Shown one piece after another: positions 1 to 7,521 of a DNA stretch of 12,633 bases. The stretch spans positions 617 through 13,249 of the forward strand of contig DEQG01000034.1 in assembly GCA_002360325.1 (NCBI GenBank), read 5' to 3'. Under the pieces are notes generated by a model. It was not told the origin of the DNA. It saw only the letters and a program-made list of their open reading frames with translations, and did not search any database. This DNA comes from Salinicoccus sp. UBA3372. GTDB taxonomy: Bacteria > Bacillota > Bacilli > Staphylococcales > Salinicoccaceae. Each line of letters starts with the position of its first letter. Positions within the stretch are counted from its first letter, which is position 1. The position numbers and the translations under genes were made by a program.

Positions 1-2
1 TC

Positions 3-35
3 ATCTGCACATTTTATCCCCGCTGCTGTGCAGAT
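3..35. repeat. Perfect 9 bp inverted repeat with 15-base loop
   Basis: ATCTGCACA at 3-11 is the exact reverse complement of TGTGCAGAT at 27-35. If the promoter at 49-76 is real, this lies in the 5' untranslated region of its transcript and could fold as an RNA hairpin or serve as a DNA operator. On the plus strand a T-run (42-48) follows only after six bases, so it is a poor terminator in that direction. Confidence 0.5.
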
Positions 36-48
36 AACTGATTTTTTT

Positions 49-76
49 ATCCTATCTAAACATTTTAACCCGTCAA
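49..76 (-). promoter_or_regulatory. Candidate sigma-A promoter for the gene beyond the left edge
   Basis: Reading the minus strand, a -35 box TTGACG (71-76) is followed after 16 bases by TAGGAT (49-54), which matches the -10 consensus at four of six positions. Transcription would start near position 42 and run off the left edge. The placement right after the aspS terminator makes a new promoter here plausible. The gene it would serve is not visible, so the call rests on the boxes alone. Confidence 0.4.
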
Positions 77-140
77 ATGTGCAGTTACATCTGATTTTCG
101 TTCTGTCAGCACACGGCAGAATCAGATCACTTCCATCATT

Positions 141-180
141 AAAAATAAGAAAAACTGCTCATCCTACATGAATGAGCAGT
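141..180 (-). terminator. Intrinsic terminator after aspS
   Basis: On the minus strand ACTGCTCAT (172-180) pairs perfectly over 9 bp with ATGAGCAGT (154-162) around a 9-base loop, followed by a T-rich run (141-158). It sits 10 bases past the aspS stop codon and ends the hisS-aspS transcript. The plus strand lacks a T-run after the hairpin, so it works in one direction only. Confidence 0.88.
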
Positions 181-190
181 CCCGACTAAA

Positions 191-1951
191 TTATTCTTCT
201 ATATCCAGATCGATGTGCAGTTCCTTAAGCTGTTCTTCAGACACTGCCGACGGTGCGTTCATCATCAGGTCGCTTGCGCTTGCCGTTTTAGGGAACGCGA
301 TGACGTCTCTGATATTATCTGTGCCTGCAAGGAGCATGACGAAACGATCGAAACCGTAGGCGATGCCGCCATGCGGCGGTGCACCGTATGTGAATGCTTC
401 AAGGAGGAATCCGAACTGCTCGTCTCTTTCCTGATCGGAGAAGCCGAGTGCTCTGAACATTCTTTCCTGAAGTTCTTTATCATGTATACGTATCGAACCG
501 CCGCCGAGTTCGTAGCCGTTCAGTACGATATCGTATGCATTTGCCCTGACTTCTTCAGGGGCGGTTTCCAGTTTGTCTTCATCTTCCTTTTTAGGTGAAG
601 TGAACGGATGGTGTGCCGCTGAATATCTGTCTTCTTCTTCATCGTATTCAAATAAAGGCCAGTCGGTGACCCAGATGAAGTTGTACTGATTTTTATCGAT
701 CAGTCCCAGATCTTTGGCCAGTTTGTTTCTCAGGTTTCCGAGTGATGCATGCACCACTTTTTTCCTATCGGCAACAAACAGTACAAGATCATTGTCGTTG
801 ATGTTCATCAACTGTTTCAATTCATCCTGCTTATCACCATCAAAGAATTTGGCAATCGGGCCTGAAAATCCTTCATCATTCGATTTCATCCATGCCAGTC
901 CTTTTGCACCGTGGATTTTAACAAAGCTCTCAAGCTTATCGATATCTTTTCTTGAATATGCATCCGCCTGATCCGGCACAACGATTGCATTGACCAGACC
1001 GCCGCTTTCGGCAGTGGACTTGAACACTTTGAAGTCTGCTGATTTACTGAATTCAGTAATGTCCTGAAGATGCAGACCGAAGCGGGTATCGGGCTTATCC
1101 ACACCGTATTTTGCCATCGCATCATCATATGTGATTCTGGGGAACGGTGCGGTAATATCCATGTCTTTAATATCTTTCATCACCTGTGTGACCAATCTTT
1201 CATTCAGTGCCATGATATCCTCCTGGTCGACAAATGACTGTTCAATATCAATCTGAGTGAATTCCGGCTGCCTGTCGGCACGCAGGTCTTCATCTCTGAA
1301 GCATTTCACAATCTGATAATACTTCTCCATGCCGGACAGCATCAACAGCTGCTTATAAATCTGAGGGGACTGGGGCAGTGCAAAAAATTCACCTTCATGT
1401 ACGCGTGAAGGTACAAGGTAGTCCCTCGCACCTTCAGGCGTTGATTTTGACAACACCGGTGTCTCCACATCGATAAAACCTTCCTGTCCGAGAAACGCAT
1501 GAACGCTCTGCTTGAGCTGGTGGCGCAGCTTCAAAGTATTTTGAAGCTTTGGACGTCTTAAATCCAAATATCTGTATTTTAATCTGACATCTTCCGTCAC
1601 CGTTTCATCCTGAATGTGGAAAGGCGGTGTCTTCGCTTTTGAAATGACTTCAACCTCTTCAACGATGATTTCAATTTTCCCTGTTTCAATATTATGGTTG
1701 ACCTGCGACTCATCCCGCTGCGCAATCGTACCTTTCACATCGATAACGAATTCACTGCGGACATCTTCCGCGATATTCAAGGCTTTCTCGGATATTTCAG
1801 GATTAAAAACGATTTGAATGGTACCGCTGCGGTCACGCAGATCGATGAAAATCAATCCGCCCAGATCGCGTCGTCTCTGAACCCAGCCGGACAGATGGAT
1901 CGGTTCGTTTATGCCTTTCCCTATTACTTCGGATACAAATATTCTTGTCAT
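191..1951 (-). CDS. aspS: Aspartyl-tRNA synthetase (AspRS)
   Basis: Class II aminoacyl-tRNA synthetase that charges tRNA-Asp with aspartate in the cytoplasm. The 586 residues match the usual bacterial length. An N-terminal OB-fold anticodon-binding domain (about 1-105) is followed by the catalytic domain, with motif 2 at about 217-231 ([14 protein letters not shown]), the bacterial GAD insertion in the middle, and motif 3 with GFDR at 533-536. The segment RRDLGG (27-32) has leucine where non-discriminating AspRS enzymes typically have histidine, so this enzyme is probably discriminating and does not mischarge tRNA-Asn; that is inference from family knowledge. The ATG has a GGAGG site seven bases upstream (1959-1963), inside the 3' end of hisS, and only two bases separate the genes. 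It is therefore co-transcribed with hisS and shares its T-box control. A terminator follows at 141-180. Confidence 0.98.
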   Translation of the reverse strand: MTRIFVSEVIGKGINEPIHLSGWVQRRRDLGGLIFIDLRDRSGTIQIVFNPEISEKALNIAEDVRSEFVIDVKGTIAQRDESQVNHNIETGKIEIIVEEVEVISKAKTPPFHIQDETVTEDVRLKYRYLDLRRPKLQNTLKLRHQLKQSVHAFLGQEGFIDVETPVLSKSTPEGARDYLVPSRVHEGEFFALPQSPQIYKQLLMLSGMEKYYQIVKCFRDEDLRADRQPEFTQIDIEQSFVDQEDIMALNERLVTQVMKDIKDMDITAPFPRITYDDAMAKYGVDKPDTRFGLHLQDITEFSKSADFKVFKSTAESGGLVNAIVVPDQADAYSRKDIDKLESFVKIHGAKGLAWMKSNDEGFSGPIAKFFDGDKQDELKQLMNINDNDLVLFVADRKKVVHASLGNLRNKLAKDLGLIDKNQYNFIWVTDWPLFEYDEEEDRYSAAHHPFTSPKKEDEDKLETAPEEVRANAYDIVLNGYELGGGSIRIHDKELQERMFRALGFSDQERDEQFGFLLEAFTYGAPPHGGIAYGFDRFVMLLAGTDNIRDVIAFPKTASASDLMMNAPSAVSEEQLKELHIDLDIEE

Positions 1952-1953
1952 TA

Positions 1954-3213
1954 TTAATCCTCCAGATATTTTACTAGTTCATCAAGCTGAACATTTTGTG
2001 TTTCACCGTTTTTCATATTCTTAAGTTCCACTTTGCCCGTTTCAAACTCCTGCTCGCCGAGTACAATTACAAACTGTGCTCTTTTTCTGTCGGCATCTTT
2101 CATCTGTGCTTTCAGTTTTCTCTGCTTGTAATCCATATCGGCACTGATGCCGGCAATTCTCAGTTCATGCAATAAAGTACCTGCCTTATTGAATGAATTG
2201 TCATCCAGCGTACAGACGTAGAGATCGATGCCTTCAGGCTGTTCCAGTTCGATACCTTCAGCTTCGAGCGCAAGAAGCAGACGTTCAATGCTCATGCCGA
2301 AACCGATGCCTGTTTCTTTCGGTCCGTCGAGAAGTTCAAGCAGACCGTTATATCTGCCGCCGCCGCACAGCGTTGTAATCGCACCGAACCCCTCAGCATC
2401 ACTCATCAGTTCAAAAGCTGTGTGCGTATAATAATCGAGCCCTCTGACCAGGTTATAATCGACTTGGTAATCAATGCCGATTTCAGTCAGTTTTTCTTTC
2501 ACAGTTTCAAAATACTTTTTCGATTCATCATTTAAGAAGTTATAGATGACAGGTGCATTTTTAATCAGTTCATGGTCCCTGTCCTTTTTACAGTCGAGAA
2601 TCCGCATCGGATTCGTATCGATTCTGTTTTGACAATCGGAACAGAACTCATCAATACGCGGTCTGAAGTGTTCAACCAGCGCATCGTTATATGCTTTTCG
2701 GCTGTCATGGTCGCCGATGGAGTTGATGTAAAGCTTCAGGTTTTTCAAACCGAATGACTGGTAGATATGCATCAGCATGCTTAATACTTCCACATCGATC
2801 AGAGGATTTTCAACTCCGATCGCTTCAACTCCGAACTGCACGAACTGACGGTATCTGCCCTTCTGTCTTCTTTCATATCTGAACATCGGTTCCTTGTAAA
2901 ATACTTTTATCGGCTGGTTCACATCATGCTGCATTTTATTTTCAATATAGCTTCTGACAACCGGTGCCGTCCCTTCAGGCCTTAAAGTCATACTGCGCCC
3001 GCCCTTGTCTTCAAAAGTATACATTTCCTTATTCACGATATCCGTTGAACCGCCGACACCTCTTACAAACAATTCAGTCGCTTCGAAGATAGGTGTTCTC
3101 AATTCATGATAATTATAATTTGTCGCAATCTCTCTCAGTCTTTCTTCTATGATCTGCCATTTATAACTTTCGCCGGGCAGGATATCCTGTGTACCTCTTG
3201 GTATCTGAATCAT
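1954..3213 (-). CDS. hisS: Histidyl-tRNA synthetase (HisRS)
   Basis: Class II synthetase that charges tRNA-His. The 419-residue product starts [13 protein letters not shown], the signature N-terminus of the family. Motif 2 ([13 protein letters not shown]) lies at about 112-124, the histidine-specific loop [10 protein letters not shown] at about 255-264, and GGGRYNG plus the motif 3 stretch [12 protein letters not shown] at about 284-312; a C-terminal anticodon-binding domain follows. Cysteines in CSDC (about 191-194) and near 208 belong to the insertion domain. I chose the ATG at 3213 rather than the in-frame GTG at 3222, because that GTG overlaps the AAGGAG ribosome site and because staphylococcal HisS begins MIKIPRG. 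The gene sits directly behind the T-box terminator (3234-3269) and is followed by aspS after two bases. Both are controlled by uncharged tRNA through the leader. Confidence 0.97.
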   Translation of the reverse strand: MIQIPRGTQDILPGESYKWQIIEERLREIATNYNYHELRTPIFEATELFVRGVGGSTDIVNKEMYTFEDKGGRSMTLRPEGTAPVVRSYIENKMQHDVNQPIKVFYKEPMFRYERRQKGRYRQFVQFGVEAIGVENPLIDVEVLSMLMHIYQSFGLKNLKLYINSIGDHDSRKAYNDALVEHFRPRIDEFCSDCQNRIDTNPMRILDCKKDRDHELIKNAPVIYNFLNDESKKYFETVKEKLTEIGIDYQVDYNLVRGLDYYTHTAFELMSDAEGFGAITTLCGGGRYNGLLELLDGPKETGIGFGMSIERLLLALEAEGIELEQPEGIDLYVCTLDDNSFNKAGTLLHELRIAGISADMDYKQRKLKAQMKDADRKRAQFVIVLGEQEFETGKVELKNMKNGETQNVQLDELVKYLED

Positions 3214-3221
3214 AATATTCA

Positions 3222-3227
3222 CTCCTT
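3222..3227 (-). promoter_or_regulatory. Ribosome binding site fixing the hisS start
   Basis: AAGGAG on the minus strand lies eight bases before the ATG at 3213. The upstream in-frame GTG (3220-3222) shares a base with this site and cannot be served by it, so the ATG is the start. Confidence 0.8.
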
Positions 3228-3233
3228 ATAAAA

Positions 3234-3270
3234 TAAAAAAAGCCCCTTATACCTGTTATGGTATAAGGGA
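3234..3270 (-). terminator. Conditional terminator of the T-box leader
   Basis: CCCTTATACC pairs over 10 perfect bp with GGTATAAGGG (arms 3260-3269 and 3244-3253, loop 3254-3259), followed by seven Ts (3235-3241). The 5' arm also pairs with the AGGG of the T-box core in the antiterminator, so the two folds exclude each other. It lies just ahead of the hisS ribosome site. Confidence 0.93.
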
Positions 3271-3479
3271 CGAAATCGTCGCGTTGCCACCCTAATTTGA
3301 CTATTCCATGAAGGAATAATCCTTTAGCATGATAACGATTGCCACCGCCTGATATTAACAGAATCCTCTCCGAAGTGTCAGCAAATATATTTTAAAGGTG
3401 TTTACTTTCAGCAGCTGTAAACTCTCTGTGACCCGCTATGATATATTCTCTCCGGATAAATCGAATTTCATTTATATTC
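3234..3479 (-). ncRNA. T-box riboswitch leader of hisS-aspS (Asp-type, GACAC specifier)
   Basis: This leader binds a tRNA and lets transcription pass into hisS-aspS when that tRNA is uncharged. Stem I is well formed: outer helix AUCC/GGAU (3454-3457, 3363-3366), helix GGAG/CUUC (3450-3453, 3372-3375), specifier loop, helix AAUAUAU/AUAUAUU (3441-3447, 3384-3390), the conserved AGAGAG (3422-3427) and an apical hairpin GUUUAC/GUAAAC. The loop ends in GAC (3377-3379) plus one A before the lower helix, the normal specifier register, so the codon reads Asp; CAC (His) overlaps it at 3375-3377. The T-box core AGGGTGGCAACGCG lies at 3280-3293. Its UGGC bulge would pair with a G discriminator base, as in tRNA-Asp, and not with the C73 of tRNA-His. 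The terminator is listed separately. An intermediate stem (about 3331-3350) carries GGTGGCAATCGTTATC, typical of the Stem II region. Confidence 0.93.
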
Positions 3480-3485
3480 ATTTTT

Positions 3486-3514
3486 ATGATAGTCATTTCA
3501 CTATTCAAAGTCAA
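3486..3514 (-). promoter_or_regulatory. Sigma-A promoter of the hisS-aspS operon
   Basis: On the minus strand TTGACT (3509-3514) is followed after exactly 17 bases by TATCAT (3486-3491), giving a start point near 3479, just ahead of Stem I of the T-box. The -35 box begins only six bases past the lytH stop codon. Confidence 0.82.
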
Positions 3515-3519
3515 GAGAT

Positions 3520-4266
3520 TCAATTTAAATAGTTATAAATGCCTTCAGATATCGCCTGCGCCATCAAGTCCTGATATTCCTCCGACGACAGCATTCTGTC
3601 ATCGATTTCATTGCTCAAATAACCGAGCTCTATCAAAGTCGCCGGATAATCCAGCTGCCAGGTCACCTGATAGTTCGACTGGCTTGTTCCTCGGTTGCGG
3701 AAATTGGAATATTTATCGAGCGCATCATTCATGGTCTCGGCGAATTCCTTCTGATCATCATAAGTATAGAAAGTGGTGAATCCCGTAATCGAAGGATCTT
3801 CCATGGCATCACTGTGCAGGCTGATGAAAAGGTCGCCGTCAGCCTTCCGTTCATCGAGTGAGGAAAATTCATCCTGTCCCCTCGTAAACTCTACATTCGC
3901 CCCGTTGCTTTTCAATATGTCCGCAGTTTTTTCAGCAACGGAATAAACAATCTCCGCTTCCGTCTTACCCGACACACTCGGTGCACCCGGGTCTTTTCCG
4001 CCATGGCCCGGATCAATTACAATCGTTTCTCCGTTAAAAGAGACGTCCGGACCCCGGTCGAAGTCGATGACAATCGATTCCGGCCCTGTCTCTTCCTCTG
4101 GTTCATCACTGAAAATGTCTGCCTGAAATAGAAAATATAAAACTGAAACGATTAAGACAGCCATGATCATGAAAAATAACGGAATCATATAAAATGATTT
4201 TCTATATTTTAAAAATTTCAATGTTGATTCGAATCCCTGTTTCATCCATCTTTTGAACATATCCAT
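3520..4266 (-). CDS. lytH: Membrane-anchored N-acetylmuramoyl-L-alanine amidase, LytH-like, without SH3b domain
   Basis: Predicted zinc amidase (Amidase_3 family) that cuts the bond between N-acetylmuramic acid and the stem peptide of peptidoglycan outside the membrane. A basic N-terminus (1-26) is followed by one membrane segment (about 27-47), an acidic linker (51-64) and the catalytic domain (about 80-247). Zinc ligands are visible as H88 in DPGHGG, E103 in KTEAE and H151 in SLHSD; E213 in LIELGYLSN fits the catalytic glutamate. At 248 residues it is shorter than S. aureus LytH (291), which carries an SH3b domain between membrane segment and catalytic domain; here only about 30 residues separate them. 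The ATG overlaps the dtd stop by one base (TGATG), so translation is probably coupled; the ribosome site is weak. A second ATG at codon 3 is possible. The symbol rests on synteny and family. Confidence 0.88.
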   Translation of the reverse strand: MDMFKRWMKQGFESTLKFLKYRKSFYMIPLFFMIMAVLIVSVLYFLFQADIFSDEPEEETGPESIVIDFDRGPDVSFNGETIVIDPGHGGKDPGAPSVSGKTEAEIVYSVAEKTADILKSNGANVEFTRGQDEFSSLDERKADGDLFISLHSDAMEDPSITGFTTFYTYDDQKEFAETMNDALDKYSNFRNRGTSQSNYQVTWQLDYPATLIELGYLSNEIDDRMLSSEEYQDLMAQAISEGIYNYLN

Positions 4267-4718
4267 CAGATAACTTTTCCATCCCTGGCTTCATAAATAA
4301 TTGTAATCGGACCGTCATTATTAATTTGGACATTCATATGCTCACCAAAGAATCCTTCTTTGACGGTTATACCGAACGAACTGAGTGCATCGTTGAATTC
4401 CTTGTACAGGCTGAGTGCCTGATCACTCTTTGCAGCTTTAGTAAAACTCGGACGGTTGCCCTTTTTAGTATCAGCATAAAGTGTAAACTGTGAGATACTC
4501 AAAATTTCACCTTTGACATCATTGATCGACAAGTTGATCTTGCCGTCATCATCTTCAAAATTCCTTGATTTAGCAATCTTTTCCGCCAATTTTTTTGCAT
4601 CTTCCGAAGTGGAGTCTTCACTTACACCGACCAGCAGCAAATAGCCGTGGTTGATTTCATTGAACAAATCATTTTTAACGACTCTTGCATCCGAAACTTT
4701 CTGTAAAACCACTCTCAT
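4266..4718 (-). CDS. dtd: D-aminoacyl-tRNA deacylase (D-Tyr-tRNA deacylase)
   Basis: Cytoplasmic proofreading enzyme that hydrolyses D-aminoacyl-tRNA (and glycine wrongly loaded on tRNA-Ala), releasing free tRNA. The 150 residues match the family length. It begins MRVVLQKV and carries both signature motifs: SQFTLYAD (76-83) and the Gly-cisPro motif in NDGPITI (134-140), which builds the chirality-selective pocket of the homodimer. Its ribosome site, within TGAGGTGAG, overlaps the relA stop codon, and the ATG lies nine bases past that stop, so it is translated from the relA transcript. It overlaps lytH by one base. The rel-dtd pairing is common in Firmicutes. Confidence 0.97.
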   Translation of the reverse strand: MRVVLQKVSDARVVKNDLFNEINHGYLLLVGVSEDSTSEDAKKLAEKIAKSRNFEDDDGKINLSINDVKGEILSISQFTLYADTKKGNRPSFTKAAKSDQALSLYKEFNDALSSFGITVKEGFFGEHMNVQINNDGPITIIYEARDGKVI

Positions 4719-4727
4719 CTTCTCACC

Positions 4728-6899
4728 TCATTTAAATACGCGTTCCACACTGTAAATGTCTTTCAACTGTTTGATTTTATCAACAATCCGGTACAGATCC
4801 GTTGTATTCTGAACCATCACCGAAATATTGACTCTTGCATACTTATCTATATCACTCTTTGCATTGACGTGGGTGATCGGGAATTTCGTACTTGCTATGA
4901 CGTTCAGTAGTTCATTGACCAGGCCGGTACGGTCAAAGCCTTTGATTTCAAGATCCGCCTGGTACTTACGGTCTTTATTCTTATTCTTAACCCATTCCAC
5001 ATCGATGATCCGCTCTGTTTCATTGACGATGTTCGGGCAATGGGATACGTGGACTTTAACACCGTGGCCCTTTGTGATATAGCCTGTAATGTCATCACCC
5101 GGTATCGGGTTGCAGCATTTGGATAGATTGATCAGCAGGTTATCCATGCCCTCGACATAGACCCCGGATTCCGTTGATATTTCCTTATAGTGATGGCTCC
5201 GGTCAATCTCTTCAATATCATTTGCTGTCGTTCCTTCGGCAGCTTTGAACTTCTCCATCAGCCGGTTGGTCACCTGCTGGGCAGTCACTCCGCCAAAGCC
5301 GATCATTGCAAACAGATCATCTTCATTGTTCAGGTTATATCTGTCCAGCACTGGTTCGATATATTTTTCCTTTAAAATATCGTCCGGTTTGTATTCACGC
5401 TTTTTAATTTCCGCTTCAACACTGAACCGGCCTTTTTCGATATTGCTGGCTCTGTCCTGTTTCTTGAAAAATGATCTGATCTTATTTTTCGAGCTGCTCG
5501 ATTTGACAAGTTTCAGCCAGTCGAGACTCGGTCCGTATGACTGCTTGCTCGTTCTGATTTCCACAATATCCCCGGTTTCAAGATTATGGTCGATCGTCAC
5601 AATTTTACCGTTCACTTTGGCACCAATCATATGGTTGCCGACTTCAGAGTGCACCTGATAGGCAAAATCAATCGGTACAGCGCCTTTAGGCAGCTCTACA
5701 ACATCGCCGTTCGGAGTGAACACATAGACTTTATCACTCAGCAGGTCGGTTTTTAATGCTTCCATGAATTCTTCGGCATCCGGAGACGATGTTTCCTGAT
5801 CCACAAGATCTTTGAACCAGTTGATCCTGGAGTCTTTCACTTTTACTTCTTTATTTTCTTTGTAAGCCCAGTGTGCAGCAACCCCGTGCTCAGCAATTTC
5901 ATGCATTTCATGCGTACGAATCTGTATTTCAAGCGGGTCCCCCTGCGGCCCGACTACAGTCGTATGAAGGGATTGATACATATTCGGCTTCGGCATCGCT
6001 ATATAGTCTTTAAAACGGCCCGGCAGCGGCTTCCATATCGTATGGATGACACCGAGGACTGCATAACAGTCCTTGATGTTATCTACGAGCACCCGCACTG
6101 CAAGCAGGTCGAAAATCTGGTCGAACTGCTTGCTCTGCTTTTTCATCTTCTTATATATGCTGTATATATGTTTCGGCCTTCCCGACAGAGAGCCCTCTAT
6201 ACTCGTCTTATCCATCTCGTCTTCGATTTTATCGATTGCTTCATTGATGACTTCTTCACGCTCACTGCGTTTCTTTTTCATCATGCTGACAATCTTGAAA
6301 TATTGTTTCGGTTCAATATACCGAAGTGCCGTGTCTTCAAGCTCCCATTTAATGCTTGAAATACCAAGCCGGTGAGCAAGCGGTGCATATATTTCCAATG
6401 TTTCAAGGGAGGTCCGGTACTGTTTTTCTTCCGGCATGGCTTTTAAAGTCCGCATATTATGCAGTCTGTCCGCGAGTTTGACCAGTATCACCCGGATATC
6501 TTTTGCAATCGCGACAAACAGCTTACGATGATTTTCCGCCTGCTGTTCCTGCTGGGAACGATACTTCACCTTCTCAAGCTTAGTCACTCCGTCGACGATG
6601 ATGGCAACTTCCTCGTTGAACATCTCAACGAGGTCATCGTGCGTATAGACCGTATCCTCGACAACATCATGCAAAAAGCCGGCAATGATCGTCGGTCCAT
6701 CCAGTTTCAGCTCAGCCAGAATACCTGCAACCTGGACTGGATGAAGTATGTATGGCAATCCACTTTTTCTAAACTGTCCTTCATGTGCCTCGAACGCCAG
6801 ACCGTATGCTTTTTTAATCATACTCACGTCACTGGCCGACAAATAAGCTTCACACATTTTGAACACATCATCTTTAGTATAAGGATATTCTCTGCCCAT
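4728..6899 (-). CDS. relA: Bifunctional (p)ppGpp synthetase/hydrolase Rel
   Basis: Long RSH protein that makes (p)ppGpp from ATP and GDP/GTP on ribosomes stalled by uncharged tRNA, and hydrolyses it again. The N-terminal HD hydrolase domain looks intact: H53, H77-D78, E81-D82 and D144 in LADRLHN. The synthetase domain (about 240-345) carries RFKD at 295-298, the form typical of bifunctional enzymes, and EIQIRT at 324-329. The C-terminal regulatory part holds a TGS domain (about 389-450), a helical segment, a zinc-finger-like domain with C595-C596 and H620-C621, and an ACT domain (about 648-720). The 723 residues match the family. AAGGTGG lies seven bases before the ATG. A terminator separates it from apt, so it needs its own promoter in 6900-7000. 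dtd and lytH follow in the same operon. Also named rel or rsh. Confidence 0.97.
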   Translation of the reverse strand: MGREYPYTKDDVFKMCEAYLSASDVSMIKKAYGLAFEAHEGQFRKSGLPYILHPVQVAGILAELKLDGPTIIAGFLHDVVEDTVYTHDDLVEMFNEEVAIIVDGVTKLEKVKYRSQQEQQAENHRKLFVAIAKDIRVILVKLADRLHNMRTLKAMPEEKQYRTSLETLEIYAPLAHRLGISSIKWELEDTALRYIEPKQYFKIVSMMKKKRSEREEVINEAIDKIEDEMDKTSIEGSLSGRPKHIYSIYKKMKKQSKQFDQIFDLLAVRVLVDNIKDCYAVLGVIHTIWKPLPGRFKDYIAMPKPNMYQSLHTTVVGPQGDPLEIQIRTHEMHEIAEHGVAAHWAYKENKEVKVKDSRINWFKDLVDQETSSPDAEEFMEALKTDLLSDKVYVFTPNGDVVELPKGAVPIDFAYQVHSEVGNHMIGAKVNGKIVTIDHNLETGDIVEIRTSKQSYGPSLDWLKLVKSSSSKNKIRSFFKKQDRASNIEKGRFSVEAEIKKREYKPDDILKEKYIEPVLDRYNLNNEDDLFAMIGFGGVTAQQVTNRLMEKFKAAEGTTANDIEEIDRSHHYKEISTESGVYVEGMDNLLINLSKCCNPIPGDDITGYITKGHGVKVHVSHCPNIVNETERIIDVEWVKNKNKDRKYQADLEIKGFDRTGLVNELLNVIASTKFPITHVNAKSDIDKYARVNISVMVQNTTDLYRIVDKIKQLKDIYSVERVFK

Positions 6900-6935
6900 C
6901 GGCTCACCACCTTCAACAATAAAATAGATAGACCT

Positions 6936-6975
6936 ATCATACTACAATTTATAGGACAAAGAAATGATACTACAA
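6936..6975. repeat. Two near-identical 12-bp direct repeats upstream of relA
   Basis: On the plus strand ATCATACTACAA (6936-6947) and ATGATACTACAA (6964-6975) differ by one base and start 28 bases apart. They flank the candidate -10 box of relA. They could be binding sites for a regulator or chance in AT-rich sequence. Confidence 0.4.
6948..6975 (-). promoter_or_regulatory. Weak candidate promoter of relA-dtd-lytH
   Basis: On the minus strand TTGTAG (6970-6975) is followed after 16 bases by TATAAA (6948-6953). The -35 match is poor. A second possible -10, TATGAT, overlaps 6935-6940. Some promoter is needed between the apt terminator and relA; the exact one is uncertain. Confidence 0.35.
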
Positions 6976-7001
6976 AAAAAAGCCTGATTTAACAGACTTT
7001 T
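6974..7001 (-). terminator. Intrinsic terminator after apt
   Basis: On the minus strand AAAAGTCTG (6993-7001) pairs over 9 bp, with one G-T wobble, with CAGGCTTTT (6978-6986) around the loop TTAAAT; eight Ts (6974-6981) overlap and follow the arm. It starts two bases past the apt stop and ends the recJ-apt transcript. Confidence 0.88.
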
Positions 7002-7002
7002 C

Positions 7003-7521
7003 TTAAGAATCATATGAGATTAATGATATGGTATCATAATCTTTCAGCTTTTCCATACCATGCAGGTATTTCAGTTCGATTAAAAATGCAATTCCTACGA
7101 CGATGCCGCCAAGTTCCTCGATCAGTTTGATCGTCGCAACGATGGTTCCGCCTGTAGCAAGCAGATCGTCGGTAATCAGTACACGCTGTCCCGGTTTGAT
7201 CGCATCTCTGTGCATTGTCAGTATATTTGAACCGTACTCAAGATCATATTCATGCTTGATCACTTCACGCGGCAGCTTGCCGTCTTTTCTGACAGGCGCA
7301 AAACCGATGCCCATGCTGTATGCAACAGGACATCCGATGATAAATCCGCGGGCTTCGGGTCCGACGATTATGTCCACTTCTTTTTCCCTCGCGAAGTCGA
7401 CAATCTGATCTGTCGCATATTTATATGCTTCCCCGCTGTCCATTATCGTTGTAATATCTTTAAAGCTCACACCGTCTTTTGGCCAATTTGGTACTTCTGA
7501 TACATAATCTTTAAGATTCAT
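7003..7521 (-). CDS. apt: Adenine phosphoribosyltransferase
   Basis: Purine salvage enzyme that joins adenine and PRPP to form AMP and pyrophosphate in the cytoplasm, working as a dimer. The 172-residue product shows the type I PRTase PRPP-binding motif in [13 protein letters not shown] (about 120-132), the [11 protein letters not shown] segment (about 53-63), and the FKDIT stretch near the N-terminus. I chose the ATG at 7521: GGAGG lies five bases upstream (7527-7531), and staphylococcal Apt starts at the same place (MDLKQYVSEV against [10 protein letters not shown]). The reading frame extends five codons further to ATGs at 7533 and 7536, but those lie inside or before the ribosome site. The start overlaps the 3' end of recJ by 11 bases, pointing to coupled translation, and a terminator follows directly after the stop. 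Confidence 0.97.
   Translation of the reverse strand: MNLKDYVSEVPNWPKDGVSFKDITTIMDSGEAYKYATDQIVDFAREKEVDIIVGPEARGFIIGCPVAYSMGIGFAPVRKDGKLPREVIKHEYDLEYGSNILTMHRDAIKPGQRVLITDDLLATGGTIVATIKLIEELGGIVVGIAFLIELKYLHGMEKLKDYDTISLISYDS

Larger units (their letters stand above)
1..140. other. Intergenic region upstream of the next (unseen) gene
   Basis: This stretch lies beyond the aspS terminator and contains no gene I can support. It holds a candidate minus-strand promoter (49-76), a perfect 9 bp inverted repeat (3-11 with 27-35, loop 12-26), a third copy of the TGTGCAG word at 78-84, and a bulged hairpin (89-105 with 117-127). Both strands happen to be open in frame 1 and its complement, but neither has a start codon with a ribosome site inside the window. 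In S. aureus the gene after aspS encodes a ThiF/TcdA-like protein; whether the same gene follows here cannot be seen. Confidence 0.5.

Noticed and set aside
1..171. Plus-strand frame open from the window edge to a TGA at 169-171, and its complementary minus-strand frame with several cysteines
   Set aside because: Neither has a start codon with a ribosome site in view. The plus frame would end inside the aspS terminator hairpin with no terminator of its own, the products resemble nothing I recognise, and open complementary frames over about 50 codons occur by chance.
3335..3350. Second T-box-like stretch GGCGGTGGCAA, suggesting a tandem T-box
   Set aside because: There is no second Stem I, specifier or terminator with it. 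The stretch and the following CGTTATC fit the Stem II region of a single T-box leader.
5871..6359. 162-codon plus-strand open frame opposite relA
   Set aside because: It lies fully within the conserved synthetase region of Rel on the other strand. No plausible promoter, ribosome site or recognisable domain.
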